This document shows positions 26,003 through 33,636 of a stretch of DNA of 64,000 bases, one piece after another. The stretch's first letter is position 1. Every line of letters begins with the position of its first letter. The DNA comes from Streptomyces sp. YIM 121038 (lineage in GTDB: Bacteria > Actinomycetota > Actinomycetes > Streptomycetales > Streptomycetaceae): assembly GCF_006088715.1 (NCBI RefSeq), contig NZ_CP030771.1, positions 5,971,501 to 6,035,500 on the forward strand, read 5' to 3'. The notes under the pieces were generated by a model that was not told the DNA's origin, did not search any database, and was given only the letters and a program-made list of their open reading frames with translations. The translations under genes were made by a program, and so were the position numbers.

Positions 26003-26455
26003 ATGAAGCAGTCTGCCGTCAAGACCCTCGGTGTCGCCGCGCTCGGTGCCGCCTTCGCCGCCGTCGGCGCGGGCGCCGCGAACGCGGCCCCGGCCACCGT
26101 CCCCGACCCCTCCACCGCCCTGGAGACCGTCACCTCGACGCTGCCGCTCGACCAGGCCGCGGGCACGCTGCCCGCCGGTGCGCCCGAGTCCCTCGCCGCC
26201 GGGCAGAGCGCGCTCGCGAGCGGCCTCGACGCCACCAAGCCCGCCGTCGAGCACTTCCTGCCCGCCCTGTCCACGCAGACCCTGGAGGGCGCCGCGAGCG
26301 CCGCCACCGAGCCGGCCGACGACCAGGGCGAGGACGGCGGCAGGGCCGCCGCGCCGAAGCCCGGCGACCCCGTGGGCCAGCTCCTCGGCGGGCTGCCCAC
26401 CGGCGAGATGAAGACGCAGGGGCTGCCGACGCAGGCCCTGGGCCTGCCGCTCTGA
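26003..26455 (+). CDS. Small secreted Ala/Pro-rich protein
   Basis: 150 residues. Sec signal peptide with Lys-rich start, hydrophobic AALGAAFAAVGAGAA and probable cleavage after ANAA. The mature part is rich in Ala, Pro, Gly and Leu and has no recognisable domain; its end reads GLPTQALGLPL. AAGGA is ten bases before ATG 26003. Composition and the LDPLAG/LPLVG-like ends resemble the second small secreted protein at 33123. Function unknown; extracellular or wall location is inferred from the signal only. Confidence 0.72.
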   Translation: MKQSAVKTLGVAALGAAFAAVGAGAANAAPATVPDPSTALETVTSTLPLDQAAGTLPAGAPESLAAGQSALASGLDATKPAVEHFLPALSTQTLEGAASAATEPADDQGEDGGRAAAPKPGDPVGQLLGGLPTGEMKTQGLPTQALGLPL

Positions 26456-26473
26456 CGGCTGCCGCACACGACT

Positions 26474-26504
26474 GACGGGGCGCACCCTCGGGGTGCGCCC
26501 CGTC
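26474..26504. terminator. Terminator between convergent genes
   Basis: Perfect 13-bp stem GACGGGGCGCACC / GGTGCGCCCCGTC with a CTCGG loop. It lies between the small secreted gene and the convergent PspC gene and could serve both. Confidence 0.8.
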
Positions 26505-26522
26505 GTCGTACGCGTACGGGGA

Positions 26523-26726
26523 TCACCAGGCGGTCTTGGGCCTGCCGCCCTCCTTCGGCAGCAGGATCCACAGCGCGACGTACAGCAGGAACTGGGGACC
26601 GGGCAGCAGACAGGACAGCACGAAGATCACGCGCATCGTGGTCGCCGACGTGCCGAAGCGGCGGGCGAGGGCAGCGCACACTCCGCCGATCATGCGGCCG
26701 TCGGAGGGGCGGGCAAGGGCGGTCAT
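26523..26726 (-). CDS. PspC-domain small membrane protein
   Basis: 67 residues, nearly all one PspC domain: DGRMIGGVCAALARRFG followed by hydrophobic VIFVLSCLLPGPQFLLYVAL and WILLPKEG. PspC proteins sit in the inner membrane and relate to phage-shock or envelope stress responses; stand-alone short forms are common in actinobacteria. AAGGAG precedes ATG 26726 at good spacing. Confidence 0.88.
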   Translation of the reverse strand: MTALARPSDGRMIGGVCAALARRFGTSATTMRVIFVLSCLLPGPQFLLYVALWILLPKEGGRPKTAW

Positions 26727-26828
26727 GGTGGCTCCTTCATGGACCGTGGTCGGGCCGTCGGTCGGGCCCCGGCTCTCCAAGGCCCCGATGACTCCACGGT
26801 AGGAGCGCGCGGGGGACGCGGCATCGGG

Positions 26829-27443
26829 CTACGGAGCGATCCCGACCCTGGGAATCTTCGGGGTCGCCCCCTGAGGGGCCTCCTCCCGCGCCCGGCGTGC
26901 CCGGGGGCGTGCGCCGCGGCGGCGCAGCCGGGCCCGGGCCGCGGGCACCACGGCGAGATGGGCGAGCGCCACGCCCACGGTGTTCAGCAGGAGCGAGTCC
27001 ACGTCCACGACCTGTCCCGGCACCCCGGTCTGCAGCAGTTCGATGCCGAGCGAGAGCAGGGCGCCCGCCGCGACCGTGCGGGCGAGGGAGGCCAGCGGCG
27101 ACACGTCCAGGCGGCCGCCCACCAGCGGCAGCAGCACCCCCAGCGGGGCGAGCAGCAGCAGCGCGCCGCCGATCTGCCGGACGGCCTGCTCGGGGCCGCG
27201 CTCCAGGTCCGCCTTGATGCCGGCCAGCGGCTCCAGGTTCGCCGCGCTCACCCAGGGCACGTCCAGCGGCCGCAGCGTGATCCACGCGACGACCAGGAGG
27301 TGCGCGACGAGGAGGACCCCTCCCGCCGCGCGCAAGCGAATGGCGGCACCGCGCCCGCCCGAGCCTTGACGCACGCTCCCCAAGACGCGCCGGGCGGCGG
27401 GATCGGTTCCGCGCGAGTAATAAAGGCCGGGCGAACAGGACAT
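26829..27443 (-). CDS. VanZ-family membrane protein
   Basis: About 204 residues with four or so hydrophobic helices: VLLVAHLLVVAWITLRP, ALLLLAPLGVLLPLVGG, GALLSLGIELLQTGVPG and DSLLLNTVGVALAHLAV. The IELLQ...R/V-DVDSLLLNTVGVALG pattern is the VanZ core, linked elsewhere to teicoplanin resistance but usually of unknown role. It begins 32 bases after the lipoprotein gene and is probably the last gene of the afsQ operon. The start is uncertain: ATG 27443 lacks a good ribosome-binding site and GTG 27374 is an alternative. Confidence 0.75.
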   Translation of the reverse strand: MSCSPGLYYSRGTDPAARRVLGSVRQGSGGRGAAIRLRAAGGVLLVAHLLVVAWITLRPLDVPWVSAANLEPLAGIKADLERGPEQAVRQIGGALLLLAPLGVLLPLVGGRLDVSPLASLARTVAAGALLSLGIELLQTGVPGQVVDVDSLLLNTVGVALAHLAVVPAARARLRRRGARPRARRAREEAPQGATPKIPRVGIAP

Positions 27444-27475
27444 CGGGCCCGTGCGGACCGGCCGGGACCGGCCCC

Positions 27476-28081
27476 TCAGGACTCCAGGGGCCGCGACGGC
27501 GGCGGCACCGTGCCGGGCCGGTCCCGGGACTCCGGAGTGCATTCGTAGCGCCGCAGCTGGGTGCCCGCGGGGCCGCCCAGGATGACCGAGCCGCCGTCGG
27601 AGGCGGCACTGTCCACATAGGTGCACACCAGCTGCGCCAGCGCGGCCGTCGGCAGTTCCTGGGGCTGCCTGCTGAGCCGCAGGGCCTCGTTCGGGTCGGC
27701 GGGGCGCGGTCCCGCGACCGTGATGCCGCGGCGCAGCTCCGTCGCGTACCCGGCCTGCCGCTCGTCCTCCGACGGCGGTGTGGACAGCTCGTTCAGGAGG
27801 GCCTGCGCGATGCGCGCGCGGTCCGTGCCCGTCCGGTCCGTGGGGATGCGCACCGTACGGTCGACGGCGACGAGGCGACCCGCGCACAGCAGGAAGATCT
27901 GCACGGGCACGCCGGCCGCCGCGTCGCGCGCCGAGATCCCGGAGGCCGCCGCCCCGCACGGCACCCGCGAGGGCGCGGCGCCGAAGTCGGTGGGCACCTC
28001 GGTGGAGCGGATGCCGCAGCCGGTGAGCACACCGGCGAGCGCGGCGGTGGCGAGCACGGCGCGCAGCCGTCGCCTGGTCAT
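27476..28081 (-). CDS. Lipoprotein of the afsQ operon
   Basis: 201 residues. Lipobox LTGC (Cys22) after a short Arg-rich signal peptide. The mature part has VPVQIFLLCAGRLVAVDR and ARIAQALLNELSTPPS, which resemble the GerMN-type domain often found in lipoproteins beside actinobacterial sensor kinases (compare LpqB next to MtrB). Its ATG overlaps the afsQ2 stop (ATGA), so it is co-translated with the kinase. Likely extracytoplasmic partner or tuner of the sensor; this is inference from position and domain likeness. Confidence 0.85.
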   Translation of the reverse strand: MTRRRLRAVLATAALAGVLTGCGIRSTEVPTDFGAAPSRVPCGAAASGISARDAAAGVPVQIFLLCAGRLVAVDRTVRIPTDRTGTDRARIAQALLNELSTPPSEDERQAGYATELRRGITVAGPRPADPNEALRLSRQPQELPTAALAQLVCTYVDSAASDGGSVILGGPAGTQLRRYECTPESRDRPGTVPPPSRPLES

Positions 28082-29676
28082 GTCTCTTCTCCGTCTTCCT
28101 CGGAACGGTCCGCCGTCTGCCCGGCCCCGCCGTGCGCCGCCCGCTCCGGCTCCGGCTCCGCCGTCAGCGGCGAGGCGTCGCGGGGCAGCCGCAGCGTGAA
28201 CACGGCGCCCCCGGCCGCCGAGTTCGCGGCCGTGATCTCGCCTCCGTGGATGTGCGCGTTCTCCAGGGCGATGGACAGGCCGAGGCCGCTGCCCTCCGAG
28301 CGCGGCCGGGACGCGCTGGCCTTGTAGAAGCGGTCGAAGACGTGCGGCAGGACGTCCTCGGGGATGCCGGGGCCGCCGTCCTTCACGGAGATGACCAGGC
28401 TCTCGCCGTCCAGGCGCACCGACACCTTCACCGGGGAGCCGCCGTGCTTGAGCGCGTTGCCGATGAGATTCGCGAGGATCACGTCCAGGCGGCGCGGGTC
28501 GAGGAGGGCCATGATGCCGCGCTCGGCGTCCAGGTCGACGGCGTCCAGCCAGGCGCGGGCGTCGATGCAGGCCGTGATCTGGTCGGCGATGTCGACGTTG
28601 TCGAGGACGAGGCGGGCGGTGCCCGCGTCGAAGCGGGTCACCTCCATCAGATTCTCCACCAGGTCGTTCAGCCGCCGGGTCTCGCTGACCACGAGCCGGA
28701 CCGCGGGCTCGATCATCGGATCGACGCTGCCCGTCTCGGCGTCCAGCTCCTCCTCGAGGACCTCCGTCACCGCCGTGATCGCGGTCAGCGGGGTGCGCAG
28801 CTCGTGCGACATGTCGGCCACGAAGCGCCGGCTCGCCTCGTCGCGGGCGCTCATGTCCGCGACCTTCTTCTCCAGGTTCTCGGCCGTCCGGTTGAACGTA
28901 CGCGACAGATCCGCGAGTTCGTCCGTGCCCGAGACCCGGAGCCGGGTGTCCAGCTTGCCCTCGCCGAGGCGGCGCGCGGCGACGCCGAGGCGGTGCACCG
29001 GCTTCAGGACGGTCGTCGCGGCCGCCTGGGCGAGCAGCGCGGAGCCGACGAGCGCGAGCGCCGTGGCGATCGCCAGGGACCAGCCGAGCGAGCTGAGGTC
29101 CTTGGCCTCCGGTTCGAGCGACTTGAGCATGTAGCCCGTCGGCCCGCCGCCGACGATCTTCGTGCCGCCGACGAGGTACGGGGTGCCGTGCTCGACGGTC
29201 CGCTGCCAGTACAGGTGGTACGGGCTCTTGTTGCCGTCGCCGAGCTGCTTCTTCTTGACGGCGTCGCGCAGCGCCTCGGGCACCTTGGCGAGCGTGAACG
29301 CGTCCAGGTCGGAGTAGCCGTAGACCATCTCGCCCTGCGCGTTCCTGCCGACCAGGAGCACGCTGTAGCGCTGGCTGCTCTTGGCCATCTGCCCGGCAGC
29401 GGCCTGCAGCGCGTCCTGCGTCGGGTTCGGCGGCAGCGCGCCCGCGCGGGTCTGCATCTGCTGCCGGAAGTCCTTCAGCGCGGCGTCCTGCGCCCGCGTC
29501 AGGACGGCCTCGCGGTTCAGCCAGTACGCGATGCCGGACGCGGACACCGCCGCCGTCAGCGCCACCAGGGCGAAGACGACGACGAGCCGCAGGCGCAGAC
29601 TCGTGAAGCGCAGACCGGACCAGATCGCCTTGCGGGCCGCGGGCAGCCCGCGGAGCTTGTCGTGCGGTGGGGTCAC
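28078..29676 (-). CDS. afsQ2: Sensor histidine kinase AfsQ2
   Basis: 532 residues. Helix 1 (~28-50) and helix 2 (~197-219) flank an extracytoplasmic sensor of ~145 residues; HAMP follows. HisKA has FVADMSHELRTPLTAI with phospho-acceptor His291; the ATPase domain has ILANLIGNALKHG, VKDGGPGIP and GSGLGLSIA. GTG 29676 overlaps the afsQ1 stop (GTGA). Recognised as AfsQ2 by operon order with a divergent sigQ and by sequence recollection. In S. coelicolor the pair influences antibiotic production and nitrogen responses, partly against GlnR. Confidence 0.93.
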   Translation of the reverse strand: MTPPHDKLRGLPAARKAIWSGLRFTSLRLRLVVVFALVALTAAVSASGIAYWLNREAVLTRAQDAALKDFRQQMQTRAGALPPNPTQDALQAAAGQMAKSSQRYSVLLVGRNAQGEMVYGYSDLDAFTLAKVPEALRDAVKKKQLGDGNKSPYHLYWQRTVEHGTPYLVGGTKIVGGGPTGYMLKSLEPEAKDLSSLGWSLAIATALALVGSALLAQAAATTVLKPVHRLGVAARRLGEGKLDTRLRVSGTDELADLSRTFNRTAENLEKKVADMSARDEASRRFVADMSHELRTPLTAITAVTEVLEEELDAETGSVDPMIEPAVRLVVSETRRLNDLVENLMEVTRFDAGTARLVLDNVDIADQITACIDARAWLDAVDLDAERGIMALLDPRRLDVILANLIGNALKHGGSPVKVSVRLDGESLVISVKDGGPGIPEDVLPHVFDRFYKASASRPRSEGSGLGLSIALENAHIHGGEITAANSAAGGAVFTLRLPRDASPLTAEPEPERAAHGGAGQTADRSEEDGEET

Positions 29677-30359
29677 TGAGGCGTGTCCAGCCGGTAGCCC
29701 ACGCCACGTACCGTACGGATCAGCGTCGGCGAGGACGGCACGTCCTCGACCTTGGCGCGCAGGCGCTGCACACACGCGTCCACGAGCCGGGAGTCGCCCA
29801 GGTAGTCGTGCTCCCACACCAGGCGCAGGAGCTGCTGGCGGGACAGGGCCTGGCCGGGGCGGCGGCTCAGCTCCAGGAGCAGGCGCAGCTCGGTCGGCGT
29901 GAGCTGGAGGTCCTCGCCGTTCTTCGTCACCGTCATCGCCGCGCGGTCGATCACGAGGGAGCCGAACGTCGCCGCGTCGTTCGCCTCGCGCTCGCCGCGG
30001 CGGAGCACCGCCCGGATCCGGGCGTCGAGCACCCGCCCCTGCACGGGCTTGACCACGTAGTCGTCGGCGCCCGACTCGAGCCCCACGACCACGTCGATGT
30101 CGTCGCTGCGCGCGGTCAGCAGGATGATCGGCAACTGGTCGGTGCGCCGGATGCGGCGGCACACCTCGAATCCGTCGATGCCGGGCAGCATCACGTCCAG
30201 CACGATCAGGTCCGGCCGCTGCTCGCTCAGGAGCTTCAGGCCGTCCTCGCCGGTGGCAGCAGTGGCCACCCGGTGGCCCTGGCGCGTCAGTGAGAGCTCC
30301 AGGGCCGTCCGGATGGCGTCGTCGTCCTCGATCAGCAACAGGGAAGGCACGAACGTCAT
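29673..30359 (-). CDS. afsQ1: Response regulator AfsQ1
   Basis: 228 residues from ATG 30359 (GGGACAG upstream); GTG at 30350 would give 225 residues, the length I recall for S. coelicolor AfsQ1. The receiver has LLLIEDDDAIR, phospho-acceptor Asp55 in LIVLDVMLPG (Asp52 in the shorter numbering), the T of LLTARS and the K of YVVKPV. The OmpR-type winged helix includes LQLTPTELRLLLELSRRPG and a recognition helix around RLVDACVQRLRAKVED. An AfsQ1-type box lies in the divergent region toward sigQ. Confidence 0.94.
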   Translation of the reverse strand: MTFVPSLLLIEDDDAIRTALELSLTRQGHRVATAATGEDGLKLLSEQRPDLIVLDVMLPGIDGFEVCRRIRRTDQLPIILLTARSDDIDVVVGLESGADDYVVKPVQGRVLDARIRAVLRRGEREANDAATFGSLVIDRAAMTVTKNGEDLQLTPTELRLLLELSRRPGQALSRQQLLRLVWEHDYLGDSRLVDACVQRLRAKVEDVPSSPTLIRTVRGVGYRLDTPQ

Positions 30360-30464
30360 TCTGTCCCATGGCGCGGGCGCAGTTCGACTGTTGGCGGGCG
30401 TCTCACACCGCACCCACACGAGCGAACGCCCCCGCTGATCTTGAACAGTGCCCGGTGGACCCCT

Positions 30465-30480
30465 GTGACAGGCCTGTGAC
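30465..30480. promoter_or_regulatory. AfsQ1-type binding site between afsQ1 and sigQ
   Basis: GTGAC, six bases (AGGCCT), GTGAC: an exact match to the GTnAC-n6-GTnAC consensus reported for AfsQ1. It lies ~83 bases before the sigQ start and ~105 before afsQ1. Confidence 0.8.
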
Positions 30481-30562
30481 AGTCGGCGGACACCGCCATG
30501 AAGTCGCTCGTGCAGAGTTTTGGGCACACGGAAATCCCAGACTCCACGACGGGGGGCGCGAG

Positions 30563-31345
30563 ATGAACACGCTGCACAGCACCAGCTCGAGCGCAGTTGT
30601 CACGCGTCTGCACGACCTGGGGCGGAGTTCTGAGAAGCACGAGAAGTCCGGTGCCGTGAGCGGGCGGGGGTGCGCTCGCGGCACCGGGCGTCAGCACACC
30701 GCGGCTGCGAAGCAGGGCCGCCAGGCCTATATGACGGTGGTTGACGCGCTCAAGGGCGGCGGTGACGGGGGAGCTCACGGGGGAGCCGCGTACAGGGAGG
30801 CATCGGGGGAGCAGGCGTCCCGCTCGGAAGCGGAGTTCACCGCTTACGTCCAGGAGCGCCGCGCCTCCCTGTACGCCACCGCCTACCACCTGACCGGCGA
30901 CCGCTTCGAGGCTGAGGACCTGCTGCAGAGCGCCTTGTTCTCGACGTACCGCGCCTGGGACAGGATCAGCGACAAGGCCGCCGTCGGCGGCTATCTGCGG
31001 CGCACCATGACGAACCTGCACATCAGCGCCTGGCGCCGCCGCAAGCTCAACGAGTACCCGACCGAGGAACTGCCGGAGACCGTCGGCGACACGGACGCGA
31101 TGCGCGGCACCGAGCTGCGCGCCGTCCTGTGGCAGGCGCTCGCCCGGCTGCCCGAGCTCCAGCGCACCATGCTGGTCCTGCGCTACTACGAGGGCCGTAC
31201 GGACCCGGAGATCGCGGACATCCTCGACATCAGCGTCGGCACGGTGAAGTCCAGCATCTGGCGCTCCCTGCGCCGCATGCGCGAGGACGAGGTCCTCAGC
31301 TTCGGCCGTGACCAGGAGGAGTCCTTCGGCGAGCTGGTCGCCTGA
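30563..31345 (+). CDS. sigQ: SigE-family ECF sigma factor SigQ
   Basis: 260 residues. A ~95-residue polar N-terminal extension precedes region 2 (ASLYATAYHLTGDRFEAEDLL, LRRTMTNLHISAWRRRK) and region 4 (LPELQRTMLVLRYYEGRTDP, ILDISVGTVKSSIWRSL), typical of the SigE-family ECF group. Divergence from afsQ1 and the AfsQ1 box identify it as sigQ. The ribosome-binding site is weak (GGGGGGCG) and no anti-sigma gene is adjacent. The extension-coding DNA contains four ACGGGGGAGC-like G-tracts (~30760-30815). Confidence 0.92.
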   Translation: MNTLHSTSSSAVVTRLHDLGRSSEKHEKSGAVSGRGCARGTGRQHTAAAKQGRQAYMTVVDALKGGGDGGAHGGAAYREASGEQASRSEAEFTAYVQERRASLYATAYHLTGDRFEAEDLLQSALFSTYRAWDRISDKAAVGGYLRRTMTNLHISAWRRRKLNEYPTEELPETVGDTDAMRGTELRAVLWQALARLPELQRTMLVLRYYEGRTDPEIADILDISVGTVKSSIWRSLRRMREDEVLSFGRDQEESFGELVA

Positions 31346-31465
31346 GGATGAGGGGGGAACACGGGGGAGAGCACGGGGGCCGTCGCTCCTAGGGGGGAAG
31401 CGGCGGAAAGGGAGGGGAACCACGGGGGACCACGGGGATCGGGGGATCTCCGGGGGGCAACACTG

Positions 31466-31500
31466 CGGGACCGGAAGGCCGGGGGGTCTTTCCGGTCCCG
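31466..31500 (+). terminator. Terminator of sigQ after a G-tract array
   Basis: Perfect 11-bp stem CGGGACCGGAA / TTCCGGTCCCG followed by CTCTCTTTT. The preceding 110 bases carry at least eight runs of four or more G on the coding strand. Confidence 0.8.
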
Positions 31501-31605
31501 CTCTCTTTTCGCGCGGGTGGGCGGGGCGTCTCCGCGCCCGAGCGCTTCTCGTGCTGGTGGGCGGGGCGACGCCGAGCCCGCGCGGCTTCGTGCCGGGGGG
31601 CGGTG

Positions 31606-32289
31606 CTACGCCGCGCCCGCGCGGGCCTTCACACAGCGCCCCGCCGCGGCGGCGGCGACGCGGCCCAGGGCCTCCTCCTTGCCGCAGGCGTGGGCGCCGA
31701 GGGCGGTCTGGCGGGCCACGATGGCGCGTTCGGCGCGCATCAGGCGCCAGCCGCGGCGCAGCAGGAACGGCACGGACTTCCGCCCCTCGCGCAGATCGCG
31801 CAGGAGCCGGCGCCGGAACGTCGTCGAAGGCCGGCCGCGCAGGCAGATCGCGTCCGCGAGGACACCGAGCTCCCGGCAGCGGTCCACGATGTCCGCGGCG
31901 AAGATGCCCTCGGCGATGAACAGCGGCGTGCGCTCGATGTCGAGCGCCTCCTCGCCGACGCGCGCGCTCGTCGCGATGTCGTACACCGGTACGCGGGTGC
32001 GGCCCGTGCGGCACAGCTCCTCGATCGCGGCGACCGCGACGTCCGCGTCCCAGGACCGGGGCGAGTCCCAGTCGATGTCCGAGCTGCCCTCGACCAGCGG
32101 CAGCGAAGGGTCGGTGCCCTCCTTGTAGAAGTCGTCGAGGCACAGCACGGGCAGCCCGCTGCGGGTGGCGAACGACGACTTGCCGGAACCCGAAGGCCCG
32201 GTGAGCAGGACGACGCGCGTGGGTATCGGAGGATGGGAACCCAATTCTATGAACCTTTTCACCTGCGGTTTTGCCGACCAGTCGGACAT
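31606..32289 (-). CDS. Uridine-kinase-like P-loop protein
   Basis: 227 residues. Walker A LTGPSGSGKSSFA near residue 30, LCLDDFYKEG (substrate Asp region of uridine kinases), WDSPRSWD, and IAEGIFA at the second strand, as in Udk/panK family kinases. It may phosphorylate a nucleoside or related metabolite. No nucleoside operator lies in front of it, and no good ribosome-binding site is seen before ATG 32289. The Ala-rich C-terminus ends at a TAG. Confidence 0.85.
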   Translation of the reverse strand: MSDWSAKPQVKRFIELGSHPPIPTRVVLLTGPSGSGKSSFATRSGLPVLCLDDFYKEGTDPSLPLVEGSSDIDWDSPRSWDADVAVAAIEELCRTGRTRVPVYDIATSARVGEEALDIERTPLFIAEGIFAADIVDRCRELGVLADAICLRGRPSTTFRRRLLRDLREGRKSVPFLLRRGWRLMRAERAIVARQTALGAHACGKEEALGRVAAAAAGRCVKARAGAA

Positions 32290-32411
32290 GTGCGTCGTTC
32301 TCGACCCTGCGGGGCCCGTTCGATCCTGCTCGCTTCGTGGGGCATTATCCCCGCTGGGGTGACGGTGGCACGCATCGGCTCCGGCTGCCCGCCCGCGGAC
32401 CTTCCCGCCGG

Positions 32412-32960
32412 CTACGGGCGGCCTGAGGCGCCGGCGCGCCCGGCACGTCGGGCCACGGCGCGCAGCACCTCGATCCTGATGTACGCCGCCCCGCCCAGCT
32501 GGATGAGCAGCCAGTAGGCCCGGAAGGCGCGTCGGGCGTGGGCGTCGGTGGAGCGCACCCGGGTCTCGAACGACAGGAGGGAGCCGCCGGTGTCGGGGGT
32601 GACGCGCAGGCTCAGGGCCGCTTTGGCCCAGCCCGGTTCGTCGAACGCGACGAAGGCGTCCGCGTCCCCCGGGGTGACCGGGGCGGGCTGGGGGCGGGTC
32701 TTCCAGAACCGGGCGATCATGCCCTTGACCAGTTCCTCGCCCGCCACGGTGACCAAGGTGGGTGTGGGGAAACTGTCGACGAACGGCCCCTCGACCCGGC
32801 CGCGGCCGCCCAGGCGCAGTCGCATCAGCGTCCGGTAGACCGGCAGTTCCCCGACGGTGACCTCGGTCAGTGCCCGCCACACGGTCGCCGGATCCGCCGC
32901 GATCCGCCGGGCGAACCGGGAGCGCAGGTCGTAGGTGGGCAGCAGCCGGTCGAGTTCCAT
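32412..32960 (-). CDS. DUF2867 / SRPBCC-like protein
   Basis: 182 residues, soluble. FARRIAADPATVWRALTEVTVGELPVYRTL and the later LRVTPDTGGSLLSFETRVRSTD match the helix-grip (START/SRPBCC) layout seen in DUF2867 proteins, which bind lipidic or hydrophobic ligands in a central cavity. GGGAG lies before ATG 32960. No operon partner; function unknown. Confidence 0.75.
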   Translation of the reverse strand: MELDRLLPTYDLRSRFARRIAADPATVWRALTEVTVGELPVYRTLMRLRLGGRGRVEGPFVDSFPTPTLVTVAGEELVKGMIARFWKTRPQPAPVTPGDADAFVAFDEPGWAKAALSLRVTPDTGGSLLSFETRVRSTDAHARRAFRAYWLLIQLGGAAYIRIEVLRAVARRAGRAGASGRP

Positions 32961-33122
32961 CGCATCACTCCCGGAGAGTTCGAGTCCGCAAAGCTATCGG
33001 TGGGCGCCCGCGCTGACCGCCGGGGCGGCGCTCCGGCGGGGCGGGCTTTGGTGGGAAAGTGTCCGCACGGCTACGCTGCGTGCGCGAACGGTTACTCACG
33101 GAGAGCTCGTTAGGCGGTCCAC

Positions 33123-33560
33123 ATGGTCCAGATGGCGCGAAACCCAGCTCGGTCCGCGGCGCGGAACGCCGCGTCGACGTCGCCCTCCGCTCCCGCGCGG
33201 GCGCTTCTGCGGGCGGGCCTCACGGTGTCCGCGGCGGGGGCCGTCCTCGGTGTCGGCGCGGCCGGTGCGAGCGCCGCGGAGGCCGCGCCGCCGCCCGTCA
33301 GCTCGCAGGCCGGGGGCCTGGGGAACCTGGACGTGCAGGCGGCCACCGCGGCCGTGGGGCCCGCGCTCGCGCCCGCGAAGCGGCTGAAGCTCGACCCGCT
33401 GGCGGGCACGGGCGTGGATCCGCTGGACAACGCGGTGGGCACGCAGGTCGCCGACTTCCAGCCGGTGAGCACGGGCATGGCGACGGGGCCGCTGACGCAG
33501 GGCGGGGCGCTCGGCGACCTGCCGCTGGTGGGGACGGTGGCCGGGACGCTGCCCGGCTGA
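33123..33560 (+). CDS. Second small secreted Ala/Gly/Leu-rich protein
   Basis: 145 residues from ATG 33123 (ATG 33132 is possible). A long basic n-region is followed by hydrophobic GLTVSAAGAVLGVGAAGASAA and a likely cut before EAAPPPV. The mature sequence has VGPALAPAKRLKLDPLAGTGVDPLDNAVG and ends DLPLVGTVAGTLPG, like the short secreted proteins widespread in Streptomyces. The last six codons and stop are contained in a 28-bp unit that is duplicated immediately downstream. Function unknown. Confidence 0.75.
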   Translation: MVQMARNPARSAARNAASTSPSAPARALLRAGLTVSAAGAVLGVGAAGASAAEAAPPPVSSQAGGLGNLDVQAATAAVGPALAPAKRLKLDPLAGTGVDPLDNAVGTQVADFQPVSTGMATGPLTQGGALGDLPLVGTVAGTLPG

Positions 33561-33596
33561 GGGGCGCGCCGGGACGCTGCCCGGCTGAGGGGCGTG
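33541..33596 (+). repeat. 28-bp tandem duplication across the stop codon
   Basis: Unit 33541-33568 (begins CCGGGACGCTGCCCGGCTGA) is followed by 33569-33596, 27 of 28 bases identical. The first copy encodes the gene's end and stop; the second is untranslated. Confidence 0.85.
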
Positions 33597-33630
33597 CCTC
33601 CCCGTCCGCCCCGCGGGGCGGACGGGGAGG
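33597..33630. terminator. 34-bp palindromic terminator between convergent genes
   Basis: CCTCCCCGTCCGCCCCG followed immediately by its exact complement. It separates the small secreted gene from the convergent aldehyde dehydrogenase-like gene, with only 6 bases to the latter's stop. Confidence 0.85.
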
Positions 33631-33636
33631 GGTGGC

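Noticed and set aside
26508..26519. CGTACGCGTACG palindrome as an operator
   Set aside because: It lies between two convergent gene ends, away from any promoter, and differs from the CTACGCGCGTAG core.
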